From Paracoccaceae bacterium (GTDB lineage Bacteria; Pseudomonadota; Alphaproteobacteria; Rhodobacterales; Rhodobacteraceae), in the NCBI GenBank assembly GCA_003535335.1, contig DOHJ01000042.1:1-5729 (forward strand): 5,729 nucleotides of DNA, written 5' to 3'. Below, in pieces: positions 1 to 5,729 of the stretch. Within the stretch, counting starts at the first letter, position 1; each line of letters begins with the position of its first letter. The position numbers and the translations under genes are program-made. Below the pieces are notes generated by a model, which was not told the DNA's origin, made no database searches, and saw nothing but the letters and a program-made list of their open reading frames with translations.

Positions 1-542
1 CTTTCACTGCCACTACTTTTGGAATAACCGCCTTCAGCGCGGCCGCAACAATTGCGCCAGAGGATAAATTCAAACCGCGGATAGTGAAAATCGGCAATAA
101 ATTACCCGCTGGTGAAATCCACCTAAACCCTAATCACTTTGCGCTTTACTGGACCCTGCCGGACAATCGCGCCATTCGTTATTCGGTTGGTGTAGGTCGC
201 AAAGGTCTGTATGAATCCGGCATCTTTTATATTGGTGCTAAAAAAGAATGGCCCAGCTGGACCCCGACACCCGACATGATAAAACGTGATCCGGGTCATT
301 ATGCGCGCTATGCTGACGGTATGCCGGGTGGGCCGAATAATCCGCTGGGTGCGCGGGCGCTTTATCTGTTTGTGCCGGGCAAGGGTGATACGTTTTTGCG
401 CATCCACGGCACCAACAAACCAAACACCATTGGCACCCGTGTTTCTAACGGTTGCGCACGGTTGACCAATAATTATATCGTCGATCTTTATAATCGGGTT
501 CCTTTGAAAACCAAGGTGGTTCTTTATCCTATGGGGGCTTAG
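1..542 (+). CDS. L,D-transpeptidase (YkuD domain), 5'-truncated by window edge
   Basis: This is a peptidoglycan-modifying L,D-transpeptidase, an envelope enzyme that forms cross-links (or anchors proteins) through a catalytic cysteine. The frame is open from nt 3 with no stop, so the true start lies before the window. The GTG at nt 84 is internal, because it would remove a hydrophobic, Ala-rich stretch (nt 18-56, residues FGITAFSAAATIA) that looks like the end of a signal peptide. About 179 residues are visible. The YkuD signature is present: the His of LRIHGTN (codon 405-407) and, 16 residues later, SNGCARL with the catalytic Cys at codon 453-455. The usual SHGC has Asn in place of His here, a variant I recall from alphaproteobacterial members. 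The block PGGPNNPLGARALYLF is also typical. TFTATTFG just before the hydrophobic run could follow a twin-Arg motif lying outside the window; that is a guess. Family assignment is firm; the physiological substrate is not known. Confidence 0.93.
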   Translation, partial: FTATTFGITAFSAAATIAPEDKFKPRIVKIGNKLPAGEIHLNPNHFALYWTLPDNRAIRYSVGVGRKGLYESGIFYIGAKKEWPSWTPTPDMIKRDPGHYARYADGMPGGPNNPLGARALYLFVPGKGDTFLRIHGTNKPNTIGTRVSNGCARLTNNYIVDLYNRVPLKTKVVLYPMGA

Positions 543-556
543 ACCCGCCCTTTTTC
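533..556 (+). terminator. Possible intrinsic terminator overlapping the L,D-transpeptidase stop codon
   Basis: GGGGG at 533-537 can pair with CCCGCCC (544-550) as a 5-bp G:C stem with one bulged G and a 7-nt loop containing the TAG stop. Five T residues follow at 551-555. The geometry fits a Rho-independent terminator, but the stem is short and partly inside the coding region, so this is tentative. Confidence 0.4.
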
Positions 557-606
557 AATCTGGAATGTTGGTGTTGAGCAGGCTGCTGTTTCGATGAAGG
601 CGTGGG

Positions 607-624
607 TATTGTTTTGATACAATA
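607..624. promoter_or_regulatory. Operator-like palindrome TATTGT-N6-ACAATA upstream of the aldehyde dehydrogenase
   Basis: TATTGT (607-612) and ACAATA (619-624) are perfect inverted 6-mers around a 6-nt spacer, giving an 18-bp dyad centred about 123 bp before the dehydrogenase ATG. TACAAT (618-623) inside it also resembles a sigma-70 -10 box, though no good -35 lies 17 bp upstream. A dyad of this size is typical of dimeric repressor sites, but the regulator cannot be named from sequence and a 6-mer dyad can occur by chance. Confidence 0.3.
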
Positions 625-678
625 GACCGCTTGAAATGGCCCGCGCCGGGTGACAATGTGCAGCTAAAGCAATTCGAC

Positions 679-718
679 TTGTGCTTTGTGTTTCAAGGTT
701 AAAGTCAAAGCGCCACAA
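679..718. repeat. Interrupted inverted repeat in the aldehyde dehydrogenase leader
   Basis: TTGTGCTTTG (679-688) is matched by CAAAG (706-710) and CACAA (714-718), which are separated by an unpaired CGC. In RNA this makes two stacked 5-bp helices with a 17-nt loop. It ends 9 nt before the AGGAGG ribosome binding site (728-733), so it could shape the mRNA leader or be a protein-binding site. No known riboswitch class is recognised. Confidence 0.3.
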
Positions 719-738
719 TTCACATTCAGGAGGCCCGC

Positions 739-2175
739 ATGGCCAACAATCGTCAGTTCTACATCAATGGCCAATGGCTCAATCCTGTTGTTGCCAACGA
801 TTTTGATGTTATCAACCCATCCAATGAAGAAGTTTGCGCCACAATTTCGCTTGGCTCACAAGCCGATACAGATGCCGCAGTTGCGGCTGCCAAGGCCGCA
901 TTTCCGGCGTGGGCCGCTGTGCCTCATGCTGAAAAACTGTCGCTGCTTAAAAAACTGTTAGAGGAATATAACAAACGCGCCGATGATATGGCCCACGCTA
1001 TATCCTTGGAAATGGGCGCGCCGATTGATTTGGCCAAAACTTCGCAAGTCGGGGCCGGCAGTTGGCACATTAACAATTTTATCACTGCATTCGAGAGCTT
1101 TAAATTTGACCGTATGTTGGGGGATCACGCCCCCAATGATCGCATCCTGATGGAACCTATCGGTGTTTGTGCCATGATTACCCCTTGGAACTGGCCAATG
1201 AATCAGGTCACTTTGAAATGTGTCCCGGCCATAGCGGTTGGCTGTACAATGGTGCTGAAACCTTCTGAAATTGCACCGCTTTCATCAATCGTTTTTACCG
1301 AAATCATGGATGCCGTGGGTTTTCCGGATGGTGTTTATAACATGGTTAACGGCGATGGAGTTGGTGTTGGTACACAATTATCTGTGCACCCTGATGTTGA
1401 TATGGTCTCCTTTACCGGATCAACCCGTGCCGGCACGCTCATCACCAAAGCCGCGGCCGATACGGTGAAGCGCGTGTCGCTTGAGTTGGGCGGCAAAGGG
1501 GCCAATATTATCTTTGCCGATGCTGACGAAAATGCGGTGAAACGCGGGGTGCTGCATTGTATGCAAAACTCTGGCCAGTCCTGTAATGCCCCGAGCCGCA
1601 TGATGGTTGAACGCTCGGCCTATGATGCTGCGCTTAAAACAGCCGCCGAGGTGGCAAATTCGGTCAAACTAGGCCCTGCCGATAAAGAAGGTCGCCACAT
1701 CGGGCCTGTTGTTTCCCAATTGCAGTACAATAAAATTCAGGACTTGATAAAAATTGGAATCGACGAAGGCGCGCGCCTGATTGCGGGCGGTTTAGGGCGT
1801 CCTGACGGTTTTAACCGAGGCTATTTTGTGCGCCCGACAGTATTTGCAGATGTAACAAATGACATGGAAATTGCCCGGCAGGAAATCTTTGGTCCTGTGC
1901 TGTCGATCATCGCGTTTGATACCGAAGAGGACGCGTTGGAAATGGCCAATGACACTGTTTATGGCCTGACCAATTATGTGCAGACCCAAGACCACGCCAA
2001 AGCCAAACGTTGCACCCGCGCTTTGCGCTCCGGCATGGTTGAAATTAACGGCACATCGCGCGGGGCGGGTGCGCCATTTGGTGGCTATAAGCAATCCGGT
2101 TCGGGGCGCGAAGGCGGCGTTTGGGGTATCGAGGATTTTCTTGAGGTGAAATCGGTTAGTGGCTGGAAAGAATAA
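739..2175 (+). CDS. NAD(P)-dependent aldehyde dehydrogenase
   Basis: This 478-residue protein has the full length of the aldehyde dehydrogenase superfamily, cytosolic enzymes that oxidise aldehydes to carboxylic acids with NAD(P)+. Key sites seen: the oxyanion-hole Asn151 in TPWNWP; Lys174 in KPSE, which binds the cofactor; SFTGS at 224-228 (Rossmann region); the general base Glu249 in LELGGKG; the nucleophile Cys282 in NSGQSC; EIFGP at 382-386, where Glu binds the cofactor ribose; and PFGG at 446-449. Nothing essential is missing. The start is secure: a perfect AGGAGG at 728-733 sits 5 nt before the ATG, and the N-terminus (QFYINGQW) fits the family. A hairpin terminator follows the stop, so the gene is probably transcribed alone. 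The C-terminal GREGGVWGIEDFLEVK resembles broad-specificity members (DhaS-like or succinoylsemialdehyde-pyridine dehydrogenase-like), but the neighbours give no clue to the substrate, so no symbol is assigned. Confidence 0.95.
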   Translation: MANNRQFYINGQWLNPVVANDFDVINPSNEEVCATISLGSQADTDAAVAAAKAAFPAWAAVPHAEKLSLLKKLLEEYNKRADDMAHAISLEMGAPIDLAKTSQVGAGSWHINNFITAFESFKFDRMLGDHAPNDRILMEPIGVCAMITPWNWPMNQVTLKCVPAIAVGCTMVLKPSEIAPLSSIVFTEIMDAVGFPDGVYNMVNGDGVGVGTQLSVHPDVDMVSFTGSTRAGTLITKAAADTVKRVSLELGGKGANIIFADADENAVKRGVLHCMQNSGQSCNAPSRMMVERSAYDAALKTAAEVANSVKLGPADKEGRHIGPVVSQLQYNKIQDLIKIGIDEGARLIAGGLGRPDGFNRGYFVRPTVFADVTNDMEIARQEIFGPVLSIIAFDTEEDALEMANDTVYGLTNYVQTQDHAKAKRCTRALRSGMVEINGTSRGAGAPFGGYKQSGSGREGGVWGIEDFLEVKSVSGWKE

Positions 2176-2214
2176 AACCATCAAAGAATGGCTGGAAATA
2201 GCCATTGGTTTTTG
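2174..2214 (+). terminator. Rho-independent terminator of the aldehyde dehydrogenase gene
   Basis: AATGGCT (2187-2193) and AGCCATT (2200-2206) form a perfect 7-bp stem with a GGAAAT loop. A second, outer pairing is possible between AAAACCA (2174-2180) and TGGTTTT (2206-2212), across an unpaired TCAAAG. The 3' arm runs into GGTTTTTG, giving the T tract. It starts at the stop codon of the dehydrogenase and its T tract touches the FNR-like box, so one gene ends exactly where the next promoter begins. Confidence 0.65.
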
Positions 2215-2225
2215 ATATATATCAA
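2212..2225. promoter_or_regulatory. FNR/FnrL-type box (TTGAT-N4-ATCAA), exact consensus
   Basis: TTGATATATATCAA is a perfect 14-bp palindrome and matches the consensus of the FNR/Anr/FnrL branch of the CRP-FNR family at every defined base. FNR proteins carry an oxygen-labile iron-sulfur cluster and bind DNA under low oxygen; other CRP-FNR members such as Dnr and NnrR recognise similar sites. The dyad is centred about 65 bp before the ubiM-like ATG, in non-coding DNA. A -10-like CACAAT (2248-2253) is centred 32 bp downstream, as in class II activated promoters where the box sits near -41.5. This suggests activation of the downstream gene, though direction cannot be proved from sequence. Confidence 0.7.
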
Positions 2226-2247
2226 CCAACAGCCTGCGACATTCTGA

Positions 2248-2260
2248 CACAATAATGTCT
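2248..2260 (+). promoter_or_regulatory. Candidate -10 element and transcription start for the ubiM-like gene
   Basis: CACAAT at 2248-2253 lies at the spacing expected for a class II FNR promoter and would place the start near 2260. The overlapping AATAAT (2251-2256) is closer to TATAAT (5 of 6) but is 3 bp further from the box. There is no clear -35 hexamer, which fits activator dependence. The resulting leader would be about 24 nt and contains AAGGA (2272-2276), 7 nt before the ATG. Confidence 0.35.
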
Positions 2261-2283
2261 GAATTGATAAAAAGGATAGCCCC

Positions 2284-3480
2284 ATGACCAATACCCGCCA
2301 ATTTGACATCGTCATCATCGGTGCAGGCCCGGCCGGCCTTAGCCTTGCGCGCAGCTTGGCGGGTAGTGGTCAGCAGATTGCTATAGTGGAAATGCTAAAC
2401 GAAGCCATCTTGGCCAATCCGCCAGAAGACGGGCGCGATATTGCTTTGACGCATACTTCTGAAAAACTGATGCACGATCTGGGCATGTGGCAACATATTC
2501 CCGAAGACCAGATCGGTACAATTCGCGATGCCAAAGTTATCAACGGAAAATCGAATTTCGCCCTGCATTTTGACAGCCTCGGCAGTGGTGCAGATTACCT
2601 TGGAAAAATCATTCCAAACCACCTGATCCGTCAGGCGGCTTATAAAGAAGCAAAAGAGCTGCCTAATGTGACCCTGATTTGTGAAAGCGAAGTGACCACG
2701 GTTCATACCGACACAACCAAAGGCACCGTCGGTCTGGCCGATGGCTCCGTTTTGGAATGCGCGTTGGTTGTGGCGGCTGACAGCCGGTTTTCCAGCACAC
2801 GTCGCAAGATGGGCATACCGGCAAAAAGCCTTGATTTTGGCCGCGTGGTGATTGTCTGTGAAATGCAGCACGAACTATCGCATAACGACACCGCCTTTGA
2901 ATGTTTTCACTACGATCAAACACTGGCCATCCTGCCGATGTATGGCACTAAATCATCGGTTGTCGTGACATTGCCATCGGATATGGCCGATGCGGCAATG
3001 GCGATGTCTGACGATGAATTTTCGGCCGATATTGAGCAGCGTTTTGGCGGTCAGCTGGGTAAAATGACGCTTGTCAGTAAACGGTTTCCATATCCGCTGG
3101 TTGGTGTATTGGCCAAACATTTTGCCGCCACCCGTTTTGCGTTGGTTGGTGATGCGGCCGTGGGCATGCATCCGGTCACGGCACATGGTTTCAATCTGGG
3201 CCTTAGCGGCGCCAAACTGTTGGCCGATCAAATCGAGGAAGCGGCCCGCAATATGAAAGACATTGGAGCTGATGCCGGGTTGCAGCGTTATGAAACCGCG
3301 CATCGCCGTGTTGTTTTGCCGCTTTATCACGGCACCAACGCGCTGGTAAAACTTTATACAGATAATTCTGTGCCCGGTCGGGTCTTGCGCGGAGCGGCAT
3401 TGCGGGCGGGTAATTTCCTGTCTCCGCTAAAGAAACGCATCATGCATCAGCTGACACATATTGAAAGCCATGCCAAATAA
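2284..3480 (+). CDS. ubiM: FAD-dependent ubiquinone-ring hydroxylase, UbiM-like (UbiH/UbiF/COQ6 family)
   Basis: This 398-residue flavoprotein monooxygenase belongs to the UbiH/UbiF/COQ6 family, which uses O2 and NAD(P)H to hydroxylate the aromatic ring of ubiquinone precursors. Visible: the N-terminal FAD-binding Rossmann motif GAGPAGLSLA (13-22); an Arg in DGRDIALT (49-56); the DG-like motif AADSRFS (164-170); and the second FAD motif GDAAVGMHPVTAHGFNLGL (289-307), where canonical UbiH has GDAAH and GQG. That AHGFN variant, the short N-terminus and the NALVKLYTD segment (352-360) match my memory of UbiM proteins. UbiM occurs patchily in proteobacteria and is reported to act at one or more ring positions, so the position used here is uncertain. 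Length is normal and no residue is obviously lost. The start has AAGGA 7 nt upstream. The gene follows a perfect FNR-type box, so control by oxygen is likely. If not UbiM, it is another UbiH-family paralogue; the family call is much surer than the symbol. Confidence 0.9.
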   Translation: MTNTRQFDIVIIGAGPAGLSLARSLAGSGQQIAIVEMLNEAILANPPEDGRDIALTHTSEKLMHDLGMWQHIPEDQIGTIRDAKVINGKSNFALHFDSLGSGADYLGKIIPNHLIRQAAYKEAKELPNVTLICESEVTTVHTDTTKGTVGLADGSVLECALVVAADSRFSSTRRKMGIPAKSLDFGRVVIVCEMQHELSHNDTAFECFHYDQTLAILPMYGTKSSVVVTLPSDMADAAMAMSDDEFSADIEQRFGGQLGKMTLVSKRFPYPLVGVLAKHFAATRFALVGDAAVGMHPVTAHGFNLGLSGAKLLADQIEEAARNMKDIGADAGLQRYETAHRRVVLPLYHGTNALVKLYTDNSVPGRVLRGAALRAGNFLSPLKKRIMHQLTHIESHAK

Positions 3481-3507
3481 GGCTTGAGCCTGCGCCAAAA
3501 CGCCTTA
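3478..3507. repeat. Inverted repeat between the ubiM-like and asmA-like genes
   Basis: TAAGGC (3478-3483, beginning at the stop codon) and GCCTTA (3502-3507) are perfect 6-bp arms around 18 nt. A smaller GGCT-TG-AGCC hairpin (3481-3490) is an alternative fold. No T tract follows, so it is not a convincing intrinsic terminator; it might stabilise or process a shared transcript, or be chance. Confidence 0.25.
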
Positions 3508-3535
3508 GATGTTGAAACAGCATTGTTTCTATCAC

Positions 3536-3542
3536 AGGAGAG
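3536..3542 (+). promoter_or_regulatory. Ribosome binding site that sets the asmA-like start at GTG 3548
   Basis: AGGAGAG lies 5-7 nt before the GTG at 3548, ideal spacing. The upstream in-frame ATG at 3509 has no purine-rich site before it and would add 13 residues (including Cys, His and Tyr) ahead of an otherwise standard membrane anchor. The Shine-Dalgarno sequence would then fall inside the coding region. Confidence 0.7.
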
Positions 3543-3547
3543 TGGTT

Positions 3548-5578
3548 GTGCGCTTTATTTTTCGGATTGTTGTTATTTTTGTTGTGTTGGTTGTGGTGGC
3601 AATCGCCATATTGTTATTCATGCCCGGCGACAGAATTGCACGATTTGCCGAAAATCAGTTTGAAACGGCTACGGGGCGATCCATTACCATTGGCGGCGAG
3701 GTTAAAACCTCGATCTATCCTTTGTTGGGCGTGCGCACGGGGCCGATTACTATTGCAAATGCCGGTTGGTCGAAATCAGGGCCATTGCTACAGGCCGAAG
3801 GGTTAAGCATTGGTGTAAACCTGATGTCGCTGTTTAGCGGTGACGTGAAAATTAAAAAAATCGAGGTTATTGCGCCAAAAATATTGCTGGAAGTGGCAAA
3901 AGATGGTCGCGCCAACTGGGATATGGCAAAGGCCGGTAGCGGCGGGCAAACCGCAGGCCAAGCTGCCAAAATACCCGCCTTTTCACTGGGTCGCGCTTTG
4001 ATAAAAAGTGGCTCGCTCAGCTTTGTGGATCACGCAAGCGGCAGCAAATATAGCCTTGGCGATATGGATGTTGATTTGCGCCTTCCCGATTTTGCCGGAC
4101 GTGGTGATCTTTCACTTTCGGCGCGCAGCAATGGGCAATCGGTTTCATTGGTCACGCAGGTCGCCAAATTTGGCGCACTCTTAAACGGTGAAATTAGTGC
4201 GATGAGCACGACGGTAAAAGCCGGTGGCAGCACCATAAAATTTAACGGCAAGGCAGGAATATCTCCATTTGCCGCCGATGGTGATCTGGACGCGAATCTG
4301 GCAGATATGGCAGCGCTGTTCACTGCGGCCGGCATGAAAACACCTGATCTGCCCAAAGGCATGGGCCGCACGGCCGCGGTTACAGGCAAAATCACCTACG
4401 CCCCCGAAGGTTCTGCACATTTGCGCGGTGGTGTGATCAAGCTGGACCATAACGTTTTTTCAGGCGGTGCAGATTTATTTCCAGCTAAGGACCGGCCGCT
4501 GCTAAAGGCACAAATTTCCGCCGGTGCGCTTGATTTTTCCACCCTTGCGGCTGGTGTTGATGATGCGGGAAAAAATGTAACAACCGCCACTGGTTGGCCA
4601 AAGGATCACATTGATGTTAGCGGTTTGGCTGTGGTTGATGCCGACGTTACGCTGGTGGCAAAGTCGATTGATCTTGGCACAATAAAACTGGATGCATCCA
4701 GCTTGAAGGTGAAACTGGACCGGTCGCGTGCGGTTTTCACCTTGAACCAGATCAAAACATATAAAGGCACAATAACCGGCCAGTTTGTGATTAACGGGCG
4801 CGGTGGCTTGTCGGTTGGTGGCGATCTGGCGACCAAAGGCATTTCTATGCAGCCTTTGTTAAAAAATTTGGCAGATTATGAGCGCTTGATTACTGTTGGT
4901 GATATGCGGCTGAAATTTCTGGGCGTGGGCAACACGATGAATGCCATCATGCACAGCCTGTCTGGTAGCGGTTCATTCAAGCTGGACCAAGGCGAAATAT
5001 TGGGGCTGGATCTGGCGGGGATGCTGCGCAATCTGGATGCGTCTTATCGCGGCGAAGGTCAGAAAACCGTGTTTGATTCAATAAGCGCAACCTTTGCGAT
5101 GAAAAACGGTGTGCTGACGAATGATGATTTGTTGTTTAACGCACCCTTCGCAAAGGCGCTGGGTTCAGGCGCTATCGGCATTGGAAAACAAACTCTGGAT
5201 TACCGCATCACCCCCAAAGTGTTGGCCAAAGCCGATGGTAGCGGTGGAATTACGGTGCCGGTTATTATTTCCGGAACCTGGAGCAACCCAAAATTCCGTC
5301 CTGACTTGAAAGCATTGATTGATCAGCAACTGGCCGATGAAAAAGCCGCGCTTGAGGCTAAGCTGGCCGCAGAAAAAGCCGCAGAAAAGTTGCGAATGGA
5401 GGCCAAGAAAGCCGAGCTGGAAGCCAAGCTTGCGGCCAAGAAAGCAGAAGCGCTGCGTCGTGCGCAAGAAAAACTGAGTATCGAGTTGGGGGCTGGCGAA
5501 AGTTTGGAAGATGCGGCCAAGCGCAAGCTGGAAGAAGAAGCAAAGCGGGGGCTGGAAAAATTACTGGGAGGTAACTAA
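3548..5578 (+). CDS. AsmA-family envelope protein
   Basis: From the GTG at 3548 the product has 676 residues (689 if the ATG at 3509 is used). Residues 3-25 form one strongly hydrophobic helix after MRFIFR, a signal anchor placing the rest in the periplasm. An AsmA N-terminal region follows (GRSITIGGEVKTSIYPLLGV, with basal beta-repeat character). The AsmA C-terminal module spans about 471-550 (GSGSFKLDQGEILGLDLAGML, then a FDSISATFAMKNGVL segment), followed by a DYRITPKVL / ISGTWSNPKFRPDL closing region. Residues about 596-645 are an Ala/Glu/Lys-rich predicted coiled coil, and the tail ends KLLGGN, as I recall for rhodobacterial homologues. AsmA-like proteins are long beta-rich structures linked to outer-membrane assembly and phospholipid movement between membranes; the specific role here is inferred from the family. 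It lies 67 nt after the ubiM-like gene without a clear terminator between, so co-transcription is possible. Internal repeats (EAKLAAEKAA / EAKLAAKKAE) are in the coiled coil. Confidence 0.9.
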   Translation: MRFIFRIVVIFVVLVVVAIAILLFMPGDRIARFAENQFETATGRSITIGGEVKTSIYPLLGVRTGPITIANAGWSKSGPLLQAEGLSIGVNLMSLFSGDVKIKKIEVIAPKILLEVAKDGRANWDMAKAGSGGQTAGQAAKIPAFSLGRALIKSGSLSFVDHASGSKYSLGDMDVDLRLPDFAGRGDLSLSARSNGQSVSLVTQVAKFGALLNGEISAMSTTVKAGGSTIKFNGKAGISPFAADGDLDANLADMAALFTAAGMKTPDLPKGMGRTAAVTGKITYAPEGSAHLRGGVIKLDHNVFSGGADLFPAKDRPLLKAQISAGALDFSTLAAGVDDAGKNVTTATGWPKDHIDVSGLAVVDADVTLVAKSIDLGTIKLDASSLKVKLDRSRAVFTLNQIKTYKGTITGQFVINGRGGLSVGGDLATKGISMQPLLKNLADYERLITVGDMRLKFLGVGNTMNAIMHSLSGSGSFKLDQGEILGLDLAGMLRNLDASYRGEGQKTVFDSISATFAMKNGVLTNDDLLFNAPFAKALGSGAIGIGKQTLDYRITPKVLAKADGSGGITVPVIISGTWSNPKFRPDLKALIDQQLADEKAALEAKLAAEKAAEKLRMEAKKAELEAKLAAKKAEALRRAQEKLSIELGAGESLEDAAKRKLEEEAKRGLEKLLGGN

Positions 5579-5729
5579 AGGACGCGGCAATCTGCCTATT
5601 GAAATAAATTAATTTTCTGACTAGGTATTTGTTAAGTCTCACAATCTTCTGGGTGGGATCAAAACGAAATAACTCGGCTTTATATTCGTAAATCTCGATC
5701 ATCCTGTCATAGGGCGACAAATATTTCAA
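5579..5729. other. AT-rich downstream stretch; possible start-proximal piece of an unrecognised minus-strand reading frame
   Basis: The + strand carries several stops here (for example in TTAAGTC and GAAATAAC) and shows no gene. GGCA-ATC-TGCC (5586-5596) is a weak 4-bp hairpin after the asmA-like stop, without a good T tract. On the minus strand the frame is open from the window edge and reads SPYDRMIEIYEYKAELFRFD and then PTQKIVRLNKYLVRK, which looks protein-like. It meets no stop until 5358, some 220 nt inside the asmA-like gene, where the translation becomes the low-complexity shadow of its coiled coil. It may be the end of a convergent gene, or chance. I do not recognise it. Confidence 0.25.

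Noticed and set aside
84..86. GTG as start of the L,D-transpeptidase
   Set aside because: The frame is open to the window edge and the upstream residues look like a signal peptide, which this envelope enzyme needs; no Shine-Dalgarno sequence precedes the GTG.
614..627. TTGAT upstream of the aldehyde dehydrogenase as a second FNR box
   Set aside because: Only the left half-site is present; the right half reads TAGAC instead of ATCAA.
640..650. CCCG-CGC-CGGG mini hairpin
   Set aside because: Only 4 bp with a 3-nt loop and no T tract, common in GC-rich spacers.
2264..2268. TTGAT near the ubiM-like start as another FNR site
   Set aside because: Half-site only, located beyond the likely transcription start; one 5-mer is expected by chance.
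1792..2301. Minus-strand 169-residue open frame across the end of the aldehyde dehydrogenase and the spacer
   Set aside because: It lies antisense to well-supported catalytic-domain coding sequence and reads as a shadow with no recognisable domain; it also runs through the terminator and FNR box.
2395..2871. Minus-strand 158-residue open frame inside the ubiM-like gene
   Set aside because: Antisense shadow of a conserved flavoprotein; rich in His, Cys and Arg as expected from reverse reading, no ribosome binding site or domain.
1..5729. Mobile elements, CRISPR arrays, tRNA or rRNA genes, or a novel defence system
   Set aside because: No transposase or integrase, no regularly spaced repeats, no RNA-gene signature, and all confident genes are metabolic or envelope functions of known families.

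Overview
The window reads as ordinary chromosome of an alphaproteobacterium, most likely of the Rhodobacterales (Roseobacter/Paracoccus-type) lineage, with moderate GC. Three things suggest this: the form of the L,D-transpeptidase (SNGCARL active-site motif, GGPNNPLGARALYLF block), a UbiM-like ubiquinone hydroxylase with an HGFNLGL motif, and an AsmA-family protein with an Ala/Lys/Glu-rich tail ending in KLLGGN. The lineage is an inference from protein character; no database search was made.

Layout, all confident genes on the + strand: (1) nt 1-542, the 3' part of a secreted YkuD-type L,D-transpeptidase cut by the window edge, with a possible terminator over its stop codon. (2) nt 543-738, a spacer with an 18-bp operator-like palindrome and an interrupted inverted repeat just before a perfect AGGAGG ribosome binding site. 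(3) nt 739-2175, a complete NAD(P)-dependent aldehyde dehydrogenase with all catalytic residues. (4) nt 2176-2283, a spacer holding a hairpin terminator followed directly by a perfect 14-bp FNR/FnrL box (TTGATATATATCAA) and a -10-like element at class II spacing. (5) nt 2284-3480, a UbiH/COQ6-family FAD monooxygenase best matching UbiM. (6) nt 3548-5578, an AsmA-family envelope protein with an N-terminal membrane anchor, probably starting at a GTG. (7) nt 5579-5729, an AT-rich tail without a confident gene; the first codons of a minus-strand reading frame there look protein-like.

The aldehyde dehydrogenase appears to be its own transcription unit, bounded by a spacer upstream and a terminator downstream. 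The ubiquinone hydroxylase has its own promoter region with the FNR box, and the asmA-like gene may be co-transcribed with it across a 67-nt gap. I see no mobile element, CRISPR array, tRNA or rRNA. The most notable signal is the exact FNR-type site in front of an oxygen-dependent ubiquinone-ring hydroxylase, which suggests that quinone synthesis is tuned to oxygen. I found no evidence of a wholly new system.
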